From contig NZ_JAETXJ010000002.1 of assembly GCF_022508225.1 (NCBI RefSeq), forward strand, positions 1-64,000: DNA of 64,000 bases, written 5' to 3'. The position numbers and the translations under genes were made by a program. This document shows, one piece after another, positions 46,314 through 54,819 of the stretch (the first letter of the stretch is position 1; each line of letters begins with the position of its first letter). The notes beneath the pieces were generated by a model, which saw only the letters and a list, made by a program, of their open reading frames with translations, was not told where the DNA came from and ran no database searches. This DNA is from Desulfovibrio sp. UIB00. Lineage in GTDB: Bacteria; Desulfobacterota; Desulfovibrionia; Desulfovibrionales; Desulfovibrionaceae.

Positions 46314-46880
46314 CTAACGCTGGTTGCGCCGTGGTTGCAGATACTGCGGCTGAAAAAGCAGGCGATACTGCTTCACAGTGGACAACCGCTGGGGGGCTGT
46401 TACTTCGCCTTCGATAGACAGCGCCTTGTCGGAAAGCCCAAAGGGTTGAAGCTGTCCGGGCGGAACATCCATGTGCGAAAGCCTTTCGCCGCTGACATTG
46501 AACACCGGAAGGCTGCTGGAAGAAGAACCAGCCATGAGCACTGCGGTGGCGTTGGCCGAAGGCGAGACGTTTTTTCCAGCCGCCGAGCGCTGCGAGGTGG
46601 CGTTGAGCAGGCTTGGCATGGAGATTTCGGCCCTGCGCAGCACATCGATAAAGTCGTTGCCGGTGCGGCCAACAAAGGTCACGAGCGAAGATCCGTCGCC
46701 ATAAACAAGCAGGCTGACGGGCATGGTGCCGCCGTGTATGCCAAAGTAGGCTGGGCGCGCGCCAGCTGGCATGACCACCCAGCCTTGCTGTTCTGGCAAA
46801 CCCTGACTGTCGGTGCTCCAGGCGGTTGCGGGGACTAGGGCAGCCAGTAAAAAACAGAACAAATAAATTGTGTTCCGCAT
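46314..46880 (-). CDS. Secreted hypothetical protein
   Basis: 188 residues with a standard Sec signal peptide (basic start, hydrophobic LFCFLLAALVPATAWS). The mature chain is small, Gly/Ser/Pro-rich, and has no cysteine that would suggest Fe-S or haem. GWVVMPAGARPAYFGIHGGT and LVTFVGRTGNDFIDVLRRAE look like beta-strand-forming blocks. I recognise no family. It starts at 46880 with AGGAT upstream. It shares direction with the hydrolase-fold gene 129 bases upstream, so the two may be co-transcribed. Confidence 0.6.
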   Translation of the reverse strand: MRNTIYLFCFLLAALVPATAWSTDSQGLPEQQGWVVMPAGARPAYFGIHGGTMPVSLLVYGDGSSLVTFVGRTGNDFIDVLRRAEISMPSLLNATSQRSAAGKNVSPSANATAVLMAGSSSSSLPVFNVSGERLSHMDVPPGQLQPFGLSDKALSIEGEVTAPQRLSTVKQYRLLFQPQYLQPRRNQR

Positions 46881-47009
46881 ATTATCCTGTTCCGGATAGG
46901 GAAATTTGCATGTTACGGTATGATCCTACCGCCATGCCACACCCTTTAGTGAGCCGTGCGGCAATTGTCAAGGCGGCTGAAAAGGCGCATGTAATCTGCC
47001 TTTACAAGC

Positions 47010-48134
47010 CTAGCCGGGGCGGCGCTTTTTGGATTTTGACGCAGGCTGCGTAGCTGGCTCTGGCGCTGCCTTTTGCGGCTGCGGCGTCAGGTCGGGCGGC
47101 GGCGGAATCTGGGGCAGATTCTGGGCATTGCCGAGGTAGTGCAGAAAAAAATCGCCCAAGGATTCGGTCATGCGTCTGTGGATTGCCCCGCGTGTTTCTT
47201 CCGTGACCGAGCGGCACAGCTCCGGCAGTTCCATTGCCAGAGATTCGGGGCAGGGCGCCATGAGCGCGCCGGTGTCGGCTTGCGGCAGGCTCAGCCAGCG
47301 GGGCTTTTTATCCATAAGCTCAAATATGCGCCGCGCATGCAGGGCCGGGTTGTTCAGGCTGTCGTTGGGCGCGGCCATAATCAGCAGCGGCGGGTAGAAC
47401 CAGTGGAACGACTGGCGCGAAAACAACATGCCAAAACCGGGCGCCACCGCCGCAATGGCGCGGATGCGCGTGTCGGCGAGGCTGCGTGTGAGCGGCAGGT
47501 TTTTGCACAGCGATTCCATGCGCTCGCGAGCCCAGGTATTGCAATACATGTCGTTAGGAGCTGTGCGCGAGCAATAGCTGGCCCAGCCCTCGCAGTCCGG
47601 CAGCGCGCCGCCCAGCAGCAGAGCCGCCGCGCCGCCAACGCCAAAGCCGATTGCTCCGATGCGCGAAGCGTCAATGCTGGGCTCCACTTCCGGATCATGC
47701 AGGAGCAGGTCAATGCTGCCAGAAAGTTCATGCGCACGGTTTTCAAGCTGCTGCCATGTCAGCAGATTGTCCATGTTGTCCATGTTGTCGCCAGGGTGAT
47801 TGGGGGCAGCCACCACAAAACCCAGCGATGCCAGCCATGCGGCGGTATCATGATAGGAGAAACGCGTCCCTGCGGTATCGTGCGAGAGCAGAAGCAGAGG
47901 AAAACGCCCGTCCACAGCCTTGCCTGCTCGGGAGGCGGAAATCTCCCACGGTGCATAGTTGAGATCACGCGGCGGGCGCGATGATGGATACCACACATTC
48001 ACATCCAGGCGCAGGCCTGTTTCCGGCGACCACTGGCCAAGCGTTCTGAAACCGACCATATAGGTGTCGGCGGCATTGGCGGCAGGAGCGAACAGGAGCA
48101 GGGCAAGGACAGCTATAGTGGTGAGTACGCGCAT
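47010..48134 (-). CDS. Exported alpha/beta-hydrolase-fold protein lacking the serine nucleophile
   Basis: Predicted secreted protein, 374 residues from the ATG at 48134, with a signal peptide ending near ANAA. The chain matches the predicted dienelactone hydrolase group: PLLLLSHDTAGTRFSYHDTA and ASLGFVVAAPNHPGD, then RIGAIGFGVGGAAALLLGG. The nucleophile elbow, normally GxSxG, reads GFGVG (163-167), so Gly165 takes the place of Ser. The usual catalytic His near the C-terminus also cannot be found. It therefore looks like a non-catalytic relative or an enzyme using another mechanism. The C-terminus is Pro/Lys-rich. Confidence 0.75.
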   Translation of the reverse strand: MRVLTTIAVLALLLFAPAANAADTYMVGFRTLGQWSPETGLRLDVNVWYPSSRPPRDLNYAPWEISASRAGKAVDGRFPLLLLSHDTAGTRFSYHDTAAWLASLGFVVAAPNHPGDNMDNMDNLLTWQQLENRAHELSGSIDLLLHDPEVEPSIDASRIGAIGFGVGGAAALLLGGALPDCEGWASYCSRTAPNDMYCNTWARERMESLCKNLPLTRSLADTRIRAIAAVAPGFGMLFSRQSFHWFYPPLLIMAAPNDSLNNPALHARRIFELMDKKPRWLSLPQADTGALMAPCPESLAMELPELCRSVTEETRGAIHRRMTESLGDFFLHYLGNAQNLPQIPPPPDLTPQPQKAAPEPATQPASKSKKRRPG

Positions 48135-48218
48135 GGCTGTGTTGTGCCACAAGCGGCCTTGGGGTACAAGAGCAGACCGAAGGCGCGCCAATGCGCCCGA
48201 TGAGGGAGATCAGCCTTT

Positions 48219-48863
48219 ATGGAACTACTGAGCAGTTTTGTCAGTTTTATTCTGCACATAGACGTGCATTTGTTTGAACTTGCCAATCAGTACGGATTGT
48301 GGCTTTACGCCATACTGTTCGTCATTGTTTTTTGCGAAACAGGTCTTGTGGTAACCCCCTTCCTGCCAGGCGATTCCCTGCTGTTTGCCTCCGGCGTGGT
48401 GGCCGGGGCCGGATTGCTGGGTTATGGCGAAGTGATGGGCGTACTGCTGGCGGCAGGGATACTGGGCGATGCGGTGAATTACTTTATCGGGCGGCATGTG
48501 GGCCCGACCATTTTCTCGCGCGAGAACCGCCTTATCAAAAAATCCCACCTGATCAAGGCGCACGATTTTTATGAGCGGCACGGCGGCAAGGCTATTGTGC
48601 TGGCCCGATTTGTGCCCATAGTGCGCACCTTTGCGCCCTTTGTGGCGGGCATTGCCCTGATGCATCCGCCCACGTTTTTTCTGTTCAACATCACCGGCTG
48701 CGTGCTCTGGGTGGGCGGGCTGGTTTCCGCCGGGTACTTTCTGGGCAACCTGGAATGGGCGCGACAGAACTTCAGCCTGATTGTTTACGGCATCATCATT
48801 GTTTCCGTACTGCCTGTGGCTATTGAAGTAGCGCGCTCCAAGTTTGGGAAGGGCAAGGATTAG
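48219..48863 (+). CDS. DedA-family membrane protein
   Basis: Integral membrane protein of 214 residues in the DedA/VTT family. GLVVTPFLPGDSLLFASGVV, the GDAVNYFIGRHVG block, and VLARFVPIVRTFAPFVAGIA are standard motifs, with acidic and basic residues that proton-coupled members need. DedA proteins support membrane lipid (undecaprenyl phosphate or phosphatidylethanolamine) recycling. A GAGGGAG site lies before the ATG. It is divergent from the hydrolase-fold gene and convergent with the ABC gene. Confidence 0.92.
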   Translation: MELLSSFVSFILHIDVHLFELANQYGLWLYAILFVIVFCETGLVVTPFLPGDSLLFASGVVAGAGLLGYGEVMGVLLAAGILGDAVNYFIGRHVGPTIFSRENRLIKKSHLIKAHDFYERHGGKAIVLARFVPIVRTFAPFVAGIALMHPPTFFLFNITGCVLWVGGLVSAGYFLGNLEWARQNFSLIVYGIIIVSVLPVAIEVARSKFGKGKD

Positions 48864-48866
48864 GCC

Positions 48867-50348
48867 CTACAGCACTACACGCAGGCGTCCGCCTTCCATA
48901 TGCGCCTCCCTGTTGATGCACAGGGGGGCGTCTTCATTATGGTGGGACACAAACACCATCTGGACGCCCTGCAGGGCAAGCTGATCCAGCAAATGCAGGT
49001 ATTGGGCACGGCTTGGCGCATCCAGGCCGGAGCAGGGTTCGTCCAGCAGCAGGATATCCGGCCCGCCCACCAGGGCGCGCGCCAGAAACAGGCGGCGCAA
49101 CTGCCCTGTGGACAAATGGCGGATGGATTGCCGCCCAAGCTGCTTCAGCCCCTCGGTGCTTTCATCGGGGAACATCTGGGCCATGCGGTTTGCGGCCTCG
49201 GCCCGCTCGGCATCAGAAAAGCGGCGGTATACGCCGATGCTGTTGTCAAAGCCTGTGCAAACCATATCAAGCGCATTAAGGGAATAGCCGTACAGAGCCT
49301 GAGAAAGATCGGACACAAGGCGTACTCCCTTGCGCAGGGCTTCAAGGGTGTCCACCTGCCCGCCCTGACCGGGCAGCCATCGGTCAAATCTGCCCCCGGC
49401 GGCAACAAATTCATCACCTGCCAGCAAACGCAGCAAGGTGGATTTGCCCGAGCCGTTGGCCCCGGTGATGCGCCAGTTTTCGCCCTGATGCATGCACCAG
49501 CTGATGTCGCGCAGCACTTCCTGCCGATCAATGAATACGGTGACATTATCCAGATCAAGCATGGCGTGTCCGCCGTTGAGTACGTGCTCCGCAACTCCGG
49601 AGGCATTGTCGTTCTGCGGCATCTTCGGCGCTTCTTCACCGGACTCAGATGCAGGCGGCGCTGTGAGCAGGCGGCCATTACGCACATAACGGCGGCCTGC
49701 GCACCAGTCGGGAATATTGGCGGCGCGGTGCGCTGTCATCACAACCGTGCAGCGGCTGGCGTATTCGCCGAGAGTCTCAAAGAAAATCTGACGATAGCGT
49801 TCGTCAAGGCCTTCATCGCACTCGTCAAGCAGCAGCAGGGTGGGGGCGCGCAAGAGGGCGCGTCCGAGTAACAAAAGGCGCAGCTGCCCTTGCGAAAATG
49901 TGGGTACAGTCCGTTCAAGCAGGCCTTCGGCATCAAGGCGTGCGGCCATGTCTTCCACAGCCTGACGCCTGTAGGCTGTGCTGTCAGCATAGACCAGCGG
50001 GGTATCCTCAAAGCCTGTGAGCAGCAGGTCGCGGCCTGTGAGATCCCAGGCCTGCCGCTGATAGTTTTCCTGCTGCGCAGGAGAGACAAGGCTTGTCATG
50101 CCCCTGCCCGCCAGTGGGGAGTCTTCCGGGCCGTCAGGCCCGTGCCACTGGATGCGCCCGTGGGCGGGCCACAGCTCGCCGCGCATGAGCCGCAGCAGGG
50201 TGGACTTGCCCGAGCCATTGGGGCCAATGAGCGCGCAGTGCGCGCCGCGCCGCACCTGCCAGTTGATGTTGTGCAGCACATGCTTCTGGCTGGCATCGCC
50301 GGGCAGGAAAAGACTTACGTCATCAATGGATACGATAATTTCGGACAT
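48867..50348 (-). CDS. modF: ModF-like protein with two ABC ATPase domains
   Basis: Cytoplasmic protein of 493 residues made of two ABC ATPase domains without any membrane part. Domain one has Walker A GPNGSGKST (42-50), signature FSQGQLRLLLLGRAL and Walker B LLLLDECDEG. Domain two has GANGSGKST, LSTGQLRRLFLARAL and LLLDEPCSG. This arrangement fits ModF (also called PhrA), linked to molybdenum transport in E. coli, but its exact role is unsettled. No mod transport genes are adjacent. It follows the hisJ-like gene on the same strand after 33 bases. Confidence 0.85.
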   Translation of the reverse strand: MSEIIVSIDDVSLFLPGDASQKHVLHNINWQVRRGAHCALIGPNGSGKSTLLRLMRGELWPAHGRIQWHGPDGPEDSPLAGRGMTSLVSPAQQENYQRQAWDLTGRDLLLTGFEDTPLVYADSTAYRRQAVEDMAARLDAEGLLERTVPTFSQGQLRLLLLGRALLRAPTLLLLDECDEGLDERYRQIFFETLGEYASRCTVVMTAHRAANIPDWCAGRRYVRNGRLLTAPPASESGEEAPKMPQNDNASGVAEHVLNGGHAMLDLDNVTVFIDRQEVLRDISWCMHQGENWRITGANGSGKSTLLRLLAGDEFVAAGGRFDRWLPGQGGQVDTLEALRKGVRLVSDLSQALYGYSLNALDMVCTGFDNSIGVYRRFSDAERAEAANRMAQMFPDESTEGLKQLGRQSIRHLSTGQLRRLFLARALVGGPDILLLDEPCSGLDAPSRAQYLHLLDQLALQGVQMVFVSHHNEDAPLCINREAHMEGGRLRVVL

Positions 50349-50381
50349 ACGTGATCCGTGGTGTCAAAGGCATGCGCCGTT

Positions 50382-51209
50382 TTACAGGGGCAGCACGATC
50401 CGCTGGCCCCGATTAAAGATGGTGTACTCGGCAAAGCCAAAGGCGCGCGCGTAGGAGGCCAGCCGGGCAAAGCCATAGCCCACATCATCGGTGCCGTGCG
50501 CATCTGAGGCAAAACTCACGGGCAGGCCCATTTGCGCGGCCATGAGCATGATGGGGGGCGCGGGGTAAATTTCGCGGCAGGCCTTGCGCAGACCAGCGGA
50601 AGATATCTCCATGCTCATGCCCATGCGTTGCAGGGCGGCGAGGCCGCGCTGCACCAGCGCCATGCTTTCCGGCTTTGCCAGCCAGATGTGGAACTGCTCC
50701 ACAGAGAAAATCTTGATGAGGTCAGGGTGCGCGGCAATGTTGAACAGGCCGGATAGGATCATGCGTTCCCATGCTTCAAAATAAGCCTGATACTGCTTTT
50801 CGCATTCTTCCTGCGAAAAGGCTTTCCACGGTTCAGCGCCATCGTCAAAGCCCCAGTGACCGATAAAATGTACGCTCCCCAGCAGGTAATCAAAGTCAAA
50901 GGCGGCGCAGGAGGCCCGGGTGTAGTCCTCCTGTCCTTCAAGCCAGTCCATTTCCATGCCGAACAAAACGCGGCAGGGGCCATTAAGGTTGGCGGCCTTG
51001 AGGGCGCAGACCTCGCGCTCGTAGTCCGGCAGGTGGCGGGTCAGCTGCTCGCGGTATTCGTGGGTGTAGTCAAAGCCCACGGGCCGGGGTGAATGCTCGG
51101 TAAAACCCATGTACTCTAGCCCCTTGGCCTGGGCGGCAGCGTACATCTCTGCCGGAGTGTTGCCGCCGTGCGAATACTTGGTGTGCGTGTGCAGGTCTGC
51201 GAGAATCAT
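50382..51209 (-). CDS. PHP-family histidinol-phosphatase-like protein
   Basis: Metal-dependent phosphoesterase of the PHP fold, 275 residues from the ATG at 51209. Metal-binding motifs are in order: DLHTHTKYSHGG at the start, MGFTEHSPRP, LLGSVHFIG, AAHPDLIKIF and FASDAHGTDDVG. The match is with HisJ/HisK-type L-histidinol-phosphate phosphatases, although PHP relatives acting on other phosphates cannot be excluded without his neighbours. The frame is open to 51395, but the upstream part has no match. It is followed by the modF-like gene. Confidence 0.82.
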   Translation of the reverse strand: MILADLHTHTKYSHGGNTPAEMYAAAQAKGLEYMGFTEHSPRPVGFDYTHEYREQLTRHLPDYEREVCALKAANLNGPCRVLFGMEMDWLEGQEDYTRASCAAFDFDYLLGSVHFIGHWGFDDGAEPWKAFSQEECEKQYQAYFEAWERMILSGLFNIAAHPDLIKIFSVEQFHIWLAKPESMALVQRGLAALQRMGMSMEISSAGLRKACREIYPAPPIMLMAAQMGLPVSFASDAHGTDDVGYGFARLASYARAFGFAEYTIFNRGQRIVLPL

Positions 51210-51435
51210 GCTGATTTTCCTGATATGCCGGGCCGCGCCCTTGGCCCGCCGGAGAATGACATTCCGGCCCCTGAAAGGGGATGTTGTCGATATAAAAGGG
51301 CCTGCCGTATTGGCGCAGGGGGCGGCAGGTCTGATGCTGGTGTGAACTCTGGTTTGAGTATGACCGTGAACAGCCGGTCTGGCAAGCCGGAGCAAATGGA
51401 CAGGCTGAGTTGTTGCCTTCTTTATGAATGGTCAT

Positions 51436-51472
51436 GAAAAAAAGGGAGCCTCCAGCGGAGGCCCCCCCTTTT
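51436..51472 (-). terminator. Terminator of nfnAB
   Basis: On the minus strand GGGGGGCCTCC / GGAGGCTCCC (one mismatch) is followed by TTTTTTT. It stands 20 bases past the nfnB stop. Confidence 0.85.
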
Positions 51473-51491
51473 ATCAGATGCCGGGCTGCAA

Positions 51492-52910
51492 TCAGCCTGC
51501 GATTCTTTTGACTATTTCCTGTCCGGCCTTGCGCCCTGCGCCCATGGCCAGAATGACCGTGGCCGCGCCGGTGACGATGTCGCCGCCCGCAAAGACGTTG
51601 GGAATGGAGGTTTCGCCAGTGGCCTCATCGGCCTCGATGTAGCCCCACTTGTTCAGTTTGAGCTCAGGGGTAGCCTCAAGGAGGATGGGGTTGGAACGGG
51701 TGCCCAGAGCCACAATGGCAAGGTCGGTGGGCAGATCGTATTCCGAGCCTTCCACAGGCACAGGCCGGCGGCGACCAGAAGCATCGGGTTCGCCCAGTTC
51801 CATACGCTGCAGGGTTACGGACTGAAGGCGCATTTCCGCATCGCCGTTGAAGCGCAACGGAGCGGAAAGCATGGCAAACTGCACGCCTTCTTCCTCCGCA
51901 TGTTCCAGCTCTTCCAGACGGGCGGGCATTTCGGCCCTTGTGCGGCGATAGACCACATGCACGCTTTCCGCGCCCATGCGCAGTGCTGTGCGCGCTGCGT
52001 CCATGGCCACGTTGCCCGCGCCAAACACGGTAACATGCTTGCCGGGGTAGGCCGGTGTGTCCTGCGAGGGGAAGTTGTAGGCGCGGCCAAGGTTGACGCG
52101 GGTGAGGTATTCGTTAGCGGAGAACACGCCCACCAGATTTTCGCCGGGAACGCCCAAAAAGACGGGCAGGCCAGCGCCGACGCCGATGAAAATGGCGTCG
52201 TACTCCTTGCGCAGGTCGTCAATATCAATGGTGCGGCCACCCACGGAATTGAGGTGGAAATCCACACCGGCCTGACGCAGGCCGTTGATTTCCGTGGCTA
52301 CCACGGTCTTGGGCAGGCGGAAGGCAGGGATGCCGTAAATAAGCACGCCGCCGGGTTCGTGCAGGGCTTCAAACACATCAACCTTGATGCCTGCGGTGGC
52401 GCACACGCCAGCACAGGTCAGGGACGAAGGGCCGGAGCCGATGCAGGCCACCTTTTTGGCTCCCAGGGGCAGGGCGCAGGCATTGGTGCCGGTCACCTGC
52501 TCACAGGCTGTTGTGGCGATATACGTGTCTGCCACAAAGCGTTCAAGACGGCCAATGGCCACGGGCTGCCCCTTGGCCTTGAGCACGCACTTTCCTTCGC
52601 ACTGGTGCTCCTGGGGGCACACGCGACCGCACACGGCGGGCAGGCTGTTGGTGGTCTTGATGATGCGGTAGGCGGCATCCATGTTGCCCTCGGCAACCTG
52701 ATGGATAAAGTCGCGGATGGGCACTTCTACAGGACAGCCCGACACGCACAGGGGCTTTTTGCACTGAAGGCAGCGGCTGGCCTCGGTCTGTGCCATTTCC
52801 TTGGTGTAGCCAAGGGCGACTTCTTCAAAATTGGCGCGGCGCACTTTTGCGGGCTGGCAGGGCATGTCCACACGGGGAGCCACGGTCTTTTTGGGCTTGC
52901 TATTCTCCAT
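51492..52910 (-). CDS. nfnB: NfnB: ferredoxin-NADP+ oxidoreductase, large subunit
   Basis: Large subunit of the NADH-dependent, ferredoxin:NADP+ oxidoreductase, 472 residues, which couples NADPH, NADH and reduced ferredoxin by flavin-based electron bifurcation. Two 4Fe-4S motifs of the GltD/NfnB type are at the N-terminus (CLQCKKPLCVSGCPVEVPI, CGRVCPQEHQCEGKC). FAD- and NADPH-binding Rossmann motifs follow (CIGSGPSSLTCAG and VFGAGNVAMDAARTALRMGA). The C-terminus ends in the family GDIVTGAATVILAMGAGRKA. The start at 52910 lies inside nfnA (11-base overlap), so the subunits are co-translated. A glutamate synthase role is less likely next to nfnA. Confidence 0.93.
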   Translation of the reverse strand: MENSKPKKTVAPRVDMPCQPAKVRRANFEEVALGYTKEMAQTEASRCLQCKKPLCVSGCPVEVPIRDFIHQVAEGNMDAAYRIIKTTNSLPAVCGRVCPQEHQCEGKCVLKAKGQPVAIGRLERFVADTYIATTACEQVTGTNACALPLGAKKVACIGSGPSSLTCAGVCATAGIKVDVFEALHEPGGVLIYGIPAFRLPKTVVATEINGLRQAGVDFHLNSVGGRTIDIDDLRKEYDAIFIGVGAGLPVFLGVPGENLVGVFSANEYLTRVNLGRAYNFPSQDTPAYPGKHVTVFGAGNVAMDAARTALRMGAESVHVVYRRTRAEMPARLEELEHAEEEGVQFAMLSAPLRFNGDAEMRLQSVTLQRMELGEPDASGRRRPVPVEGSEYDLPTDLAIVALGTRSNPILLEATPELKLNKWGYIEADEATGETSIPNVFAGGDIVTGAATVILAMGAGRKAGQEIVKRIAG

Positions 52911-53742
52911 GGCTGACTCTCCGGTATTCTTCAATGGAAATGGTTTCCTGCTCCCGGTAGGCGGCCAGGCGGCGGCGCAGTTCGGGAAAATCCACTTCGT
53001 GACCGTCAAATTCGGGGCCGTCCACACAGGCGAACTTGGTTTTGCCGCCAACGGTGACGCGGCAGGCGCCGCACATGCCAATGCCGTCAACCATGATGGG
53101 GTTGAGGCTGACCGTGGTCTTGACGCCAAAGGGGCGCGTGGTTTCAGCCACGGCGGCCATCATGGGCACGGGGCCGACGGCCACGACTTCAAACACGTCC
53201 TTGTCTTTTTCAAGCCGGTCGCGCAGAAGCTCGGTAACAAGGCCCTTGTGGCCGTAGCTGCCATCGTCAGTGGAAACAAGCAGTTCATCCACAAAGGATT
53301 TGAGCTCGTATTCAAAGAGCAGCAGATCTTTGCTGCGAGCGCCTATAACGCCCACAACCTTGTTGCCGATGCGGGCATGGCCCTTGGCGATGTGGTGCAT
53401 GGCGGCAATACCGGTGCCACCGCCCACGCATACGACCGTACCGCGTTTTTCAATATGGGTGGGGTGGCCCAGGGGGCCGCAGACGTCAAGAATGGCATCT
53501 CCAACGCCGAGTGCTTCAAGCATGGCCGTACTCTTGCCCATAACCAGATACACTATGGTAATGGTGCCGTTTTCCCGGTCAGTATCTGCAATGGTCAGCG
53601 GAATGCGCTCGCCCTGTTCGCTCATGCGCAGCATGACGAAGTGGCCGGGGCGCGCTTTTTGCGCGATTTGCGGCGCGTGGAGCACCAGTTTGCTGGTTTT
53701 GCCCGGGATCAGGCTTTCCTTGTGCAATATAGGTGTTGGCAT
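52900..53742 (-). CDS. nfnA: NfnA: ferredoxin-NADP+ oxidoreductase, small subunit
   Basis: Flavin and NAD(H)-binding subunit of the bifurcating Nfn complex, 280 residues, related to dihydroorotate dehydrogenase electron-transfer and sulfide dehydrogenase subunits. RPGHFVMLRMSEQGERIPLT is the FAD-binding block and TVVCVGGGTGIAAMHHIAKG the NAD block. The cysteines of a 2Fe-2S cluster lie in IGMCGACRVTVGGKTKFACVDG. GAGGAG precedes the ATG. The gene is followed by nfnB, and a dyad lies upstream at 53794. In sulfate reducers this complex balances NADPH and ferredoxin during lactate growth. Confidence 0.94.
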   Translation of the reverse strand: MPTPILHKESLIPGKTSKLVLHAPQIAQKARPGHFVMLRMSEQGERIPLTIADTDRENGTITIVYLVMGKSTAMLEALGVGDAILDVCGPLGHPTHIEKRGTVVCVGGGTGIAAMHHIAKGHARIGNKVVGVIGARSKDLLLFEYELKSFVDELLVSTDDGSYGHKGLVTELLRDRLEKDKDVFEVVAVGPVPMMAAVAETTRPFGVKTTVSLNPIMVDGIGMCGACRVTVGGKTKFACVDGPEFDGHEVDFPELRRRLAAYREQETISIEEYRRVSHGE

Positions 53743-54040
53743 AGGTTCTCCTCGTCAGGCATCTGAGTTGCTGCATGGTAGCTGCGATCGAAATTACTTG
53801 CAAGTAACAGTTTTATCGTATCTCTTTTACATGACTGATATAATTTGTTCTCCGCTTTTACTTTGCGTTTATGGGCATGCAATGGGCCTTTTTTTTAGAC
53901 CTACCCTAAAGATCTGGCCTAATGTTCCGATAAAAATCTTGACGAGTGGGGAAGGGGAGACGGTATAAAACCAAACAAGGAGGCGGACAGGGCCAACCCC
54001 TTTGCAAGGAAGCAAGTGATCCATTCATGGAGGAATGGTC
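53743..54040. other. Divergent control region of nfnA and a small gene
   Basis: Two divergent starts (53742 and 54041) flank 298 bases that are relatively AT-rich. They include the 14-base palindrome TTACTTGCAAGTAA at 53794-53807, a possible -10 TACGAT (minus strand) about 20 bases away, and a T-rich stretch near 53890. Plus-strand promoter elements cannot be chosen with confidence. Confidence 0.45.
53794..53807. promoter_or_regulatory. Perfect 14-bp palindrome upstream of nfnA
   Basis: TTACTTGCAAGTAA is exactly self-complementary and lies 52 bases before the nfnA start. It is well placed between the presumed promoter and the gene, as for a dimeric repressor. The bases do not match Rex (TTGTGAA-type) or FNR sites. 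Confidence 0.45.
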
Positions 54041-54325
54041 ATGTCGCAACACATCGGTGACGTTTTCCAGTTGGGAGCCTCGCCGCCTGAATTGGCCGAT
54101 AATCCATCACAGAATCGTGATCTGAGGCTGGTTGAGCGGTATCTTGCAGTTCTGGAAGAAAACAAAAAGGCATGCCGCTCGGCTTTGACTGACGCGGATA
54201 TGGCTTTGGACATGGCGGGTTTTGTGCGGCGGCAGCTGCGCAGACCTGCCCAGATGCCCAGGATGTCTCCGGCCTTGCTGGCCCTGGCTCTTGTGCGGCG
54301 TGTCCCTGACGCGCCCGAACAATAA
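54041..54325 (+). CDS. Small hypothetical protein
   Basis: 94 residues. It starts at 54041, six bases after GGAGGA; the alternative ATG at 54035 would be too close to the site. The sequence is amphipathic and helical (RDLRLVERYLAVLEENKKAC, LDMAGFVRRQLRRPAQMPRM) with one cysteine, basic in the middle and no signal peptide. I recognise no family. It is divergent from nfnA and is followed by a hairpin-rich gap. The strong ribosome site is the main support. Confidence 0.5.
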   Translation: MSQHIGDVFQLGASPPELADNPSQNRDLRLVERYLAVLEENKKACRSALTDADMALDMAGFVRRQLRRPAQMPRMSPALLALALVRRVPDAPEQ

Positions 54326-54490
54326 ACCGGACGGACTTCTACGTTGAACTCCTGCCCGGATGCAGAACGCCCATGCGTTCCCAATGCAACATTAACAGTG
54401 CATTGCAGAACACAAACCACTAGCATCACTTTTCCGTGACATGATAGGGGGCATGGCAGTCCGCAATCCATGACGAATTCTCCACTCATA

Positions 54491-54528
54491 GAGAGGCGGG
54501 GGCGTGGGGCCTCCGCCTCTCGCGTTTT
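54491..54528 (+). terminator. Terminator of the small-protein gene
   Basis: GAGAGGCGG (54491-54499) and CCGCCTCTC (54513-54521) form a perfect nine-base stem followed by GCGTTTT. It lies about 165 bases past the stop at 54325. Confidence 0.65.
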
Positions 54529-54717
54529 ACGCGCCGCAACTATCTTCAGTCAGCGACGGCCCGCCTCTCGTGCTGCCGGGCAGGGGCAGCACCGAAAAGG
54601 TTGAGCCGGTTGCGGCTTTGCCGCACCGCAAGCGAAAACTTTTCGTGCCTTTAGCCGAGCACAGCTCGGCGCTGTGAGCTTGTAGCGGGGGCGTGGGGCC
54701 TCCGCCTCTCGCGTTTT
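54496..54717. repeat. 33-bp direct repeat carrying the terminator core
   Basis: Positions 54496-54528 and 54685-54717 are identical over 33 bases. Both contain the GGGGCC... CCGCC core and the TTTT end. The first copy has an extra GAGAG on its left that completes the stem; the second copy lacks it and so cannot form the full hairpin. A duplication or a dispersed element seems likely. Confidence 0.7.
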
Positions 54718-54747
54718 TGCGGGGTTTCCCAAGCCCACCCGCTAGAG

Positions 54748-54773
54748 AGAACGGCCCCTTCCGGGGCCGTTCT
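54748..54773. terminator. Hairpin before the aldehyde dehydrogenase gene 3-prime end
   Basis: AGAACGGCCCC-TTCC-GGGGCCGTTCT has eleven-base perfect arms. It stands 46 bases past the dehydrogenase stop on the minus strand. No T run follows on either strand, so Rho-independent termination is uncertain. Confidence 0.55.
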
Positions 54774-54819
54774 GATACGTCGGCAACAGCCAGGGCGTTT
54801 GCTGCATGTGCGCTTGCTG

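Larger units (their letters stand above)
54326..54819. other. Gap with repeated hairpins before the aldehyde dehydrogenase gene end
   Basis: 494 bases of non-coding sequence. They hold a terminator (54491-54528), a second copy of most of that element at 54685, a perfect 11-bp-arm hairpin (54748-54773), and GC-rich sequence between. The two convergent genes (small protein, aldehyde dehydrogenase) end into it. No gene is supported. Confidence 0.6.
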
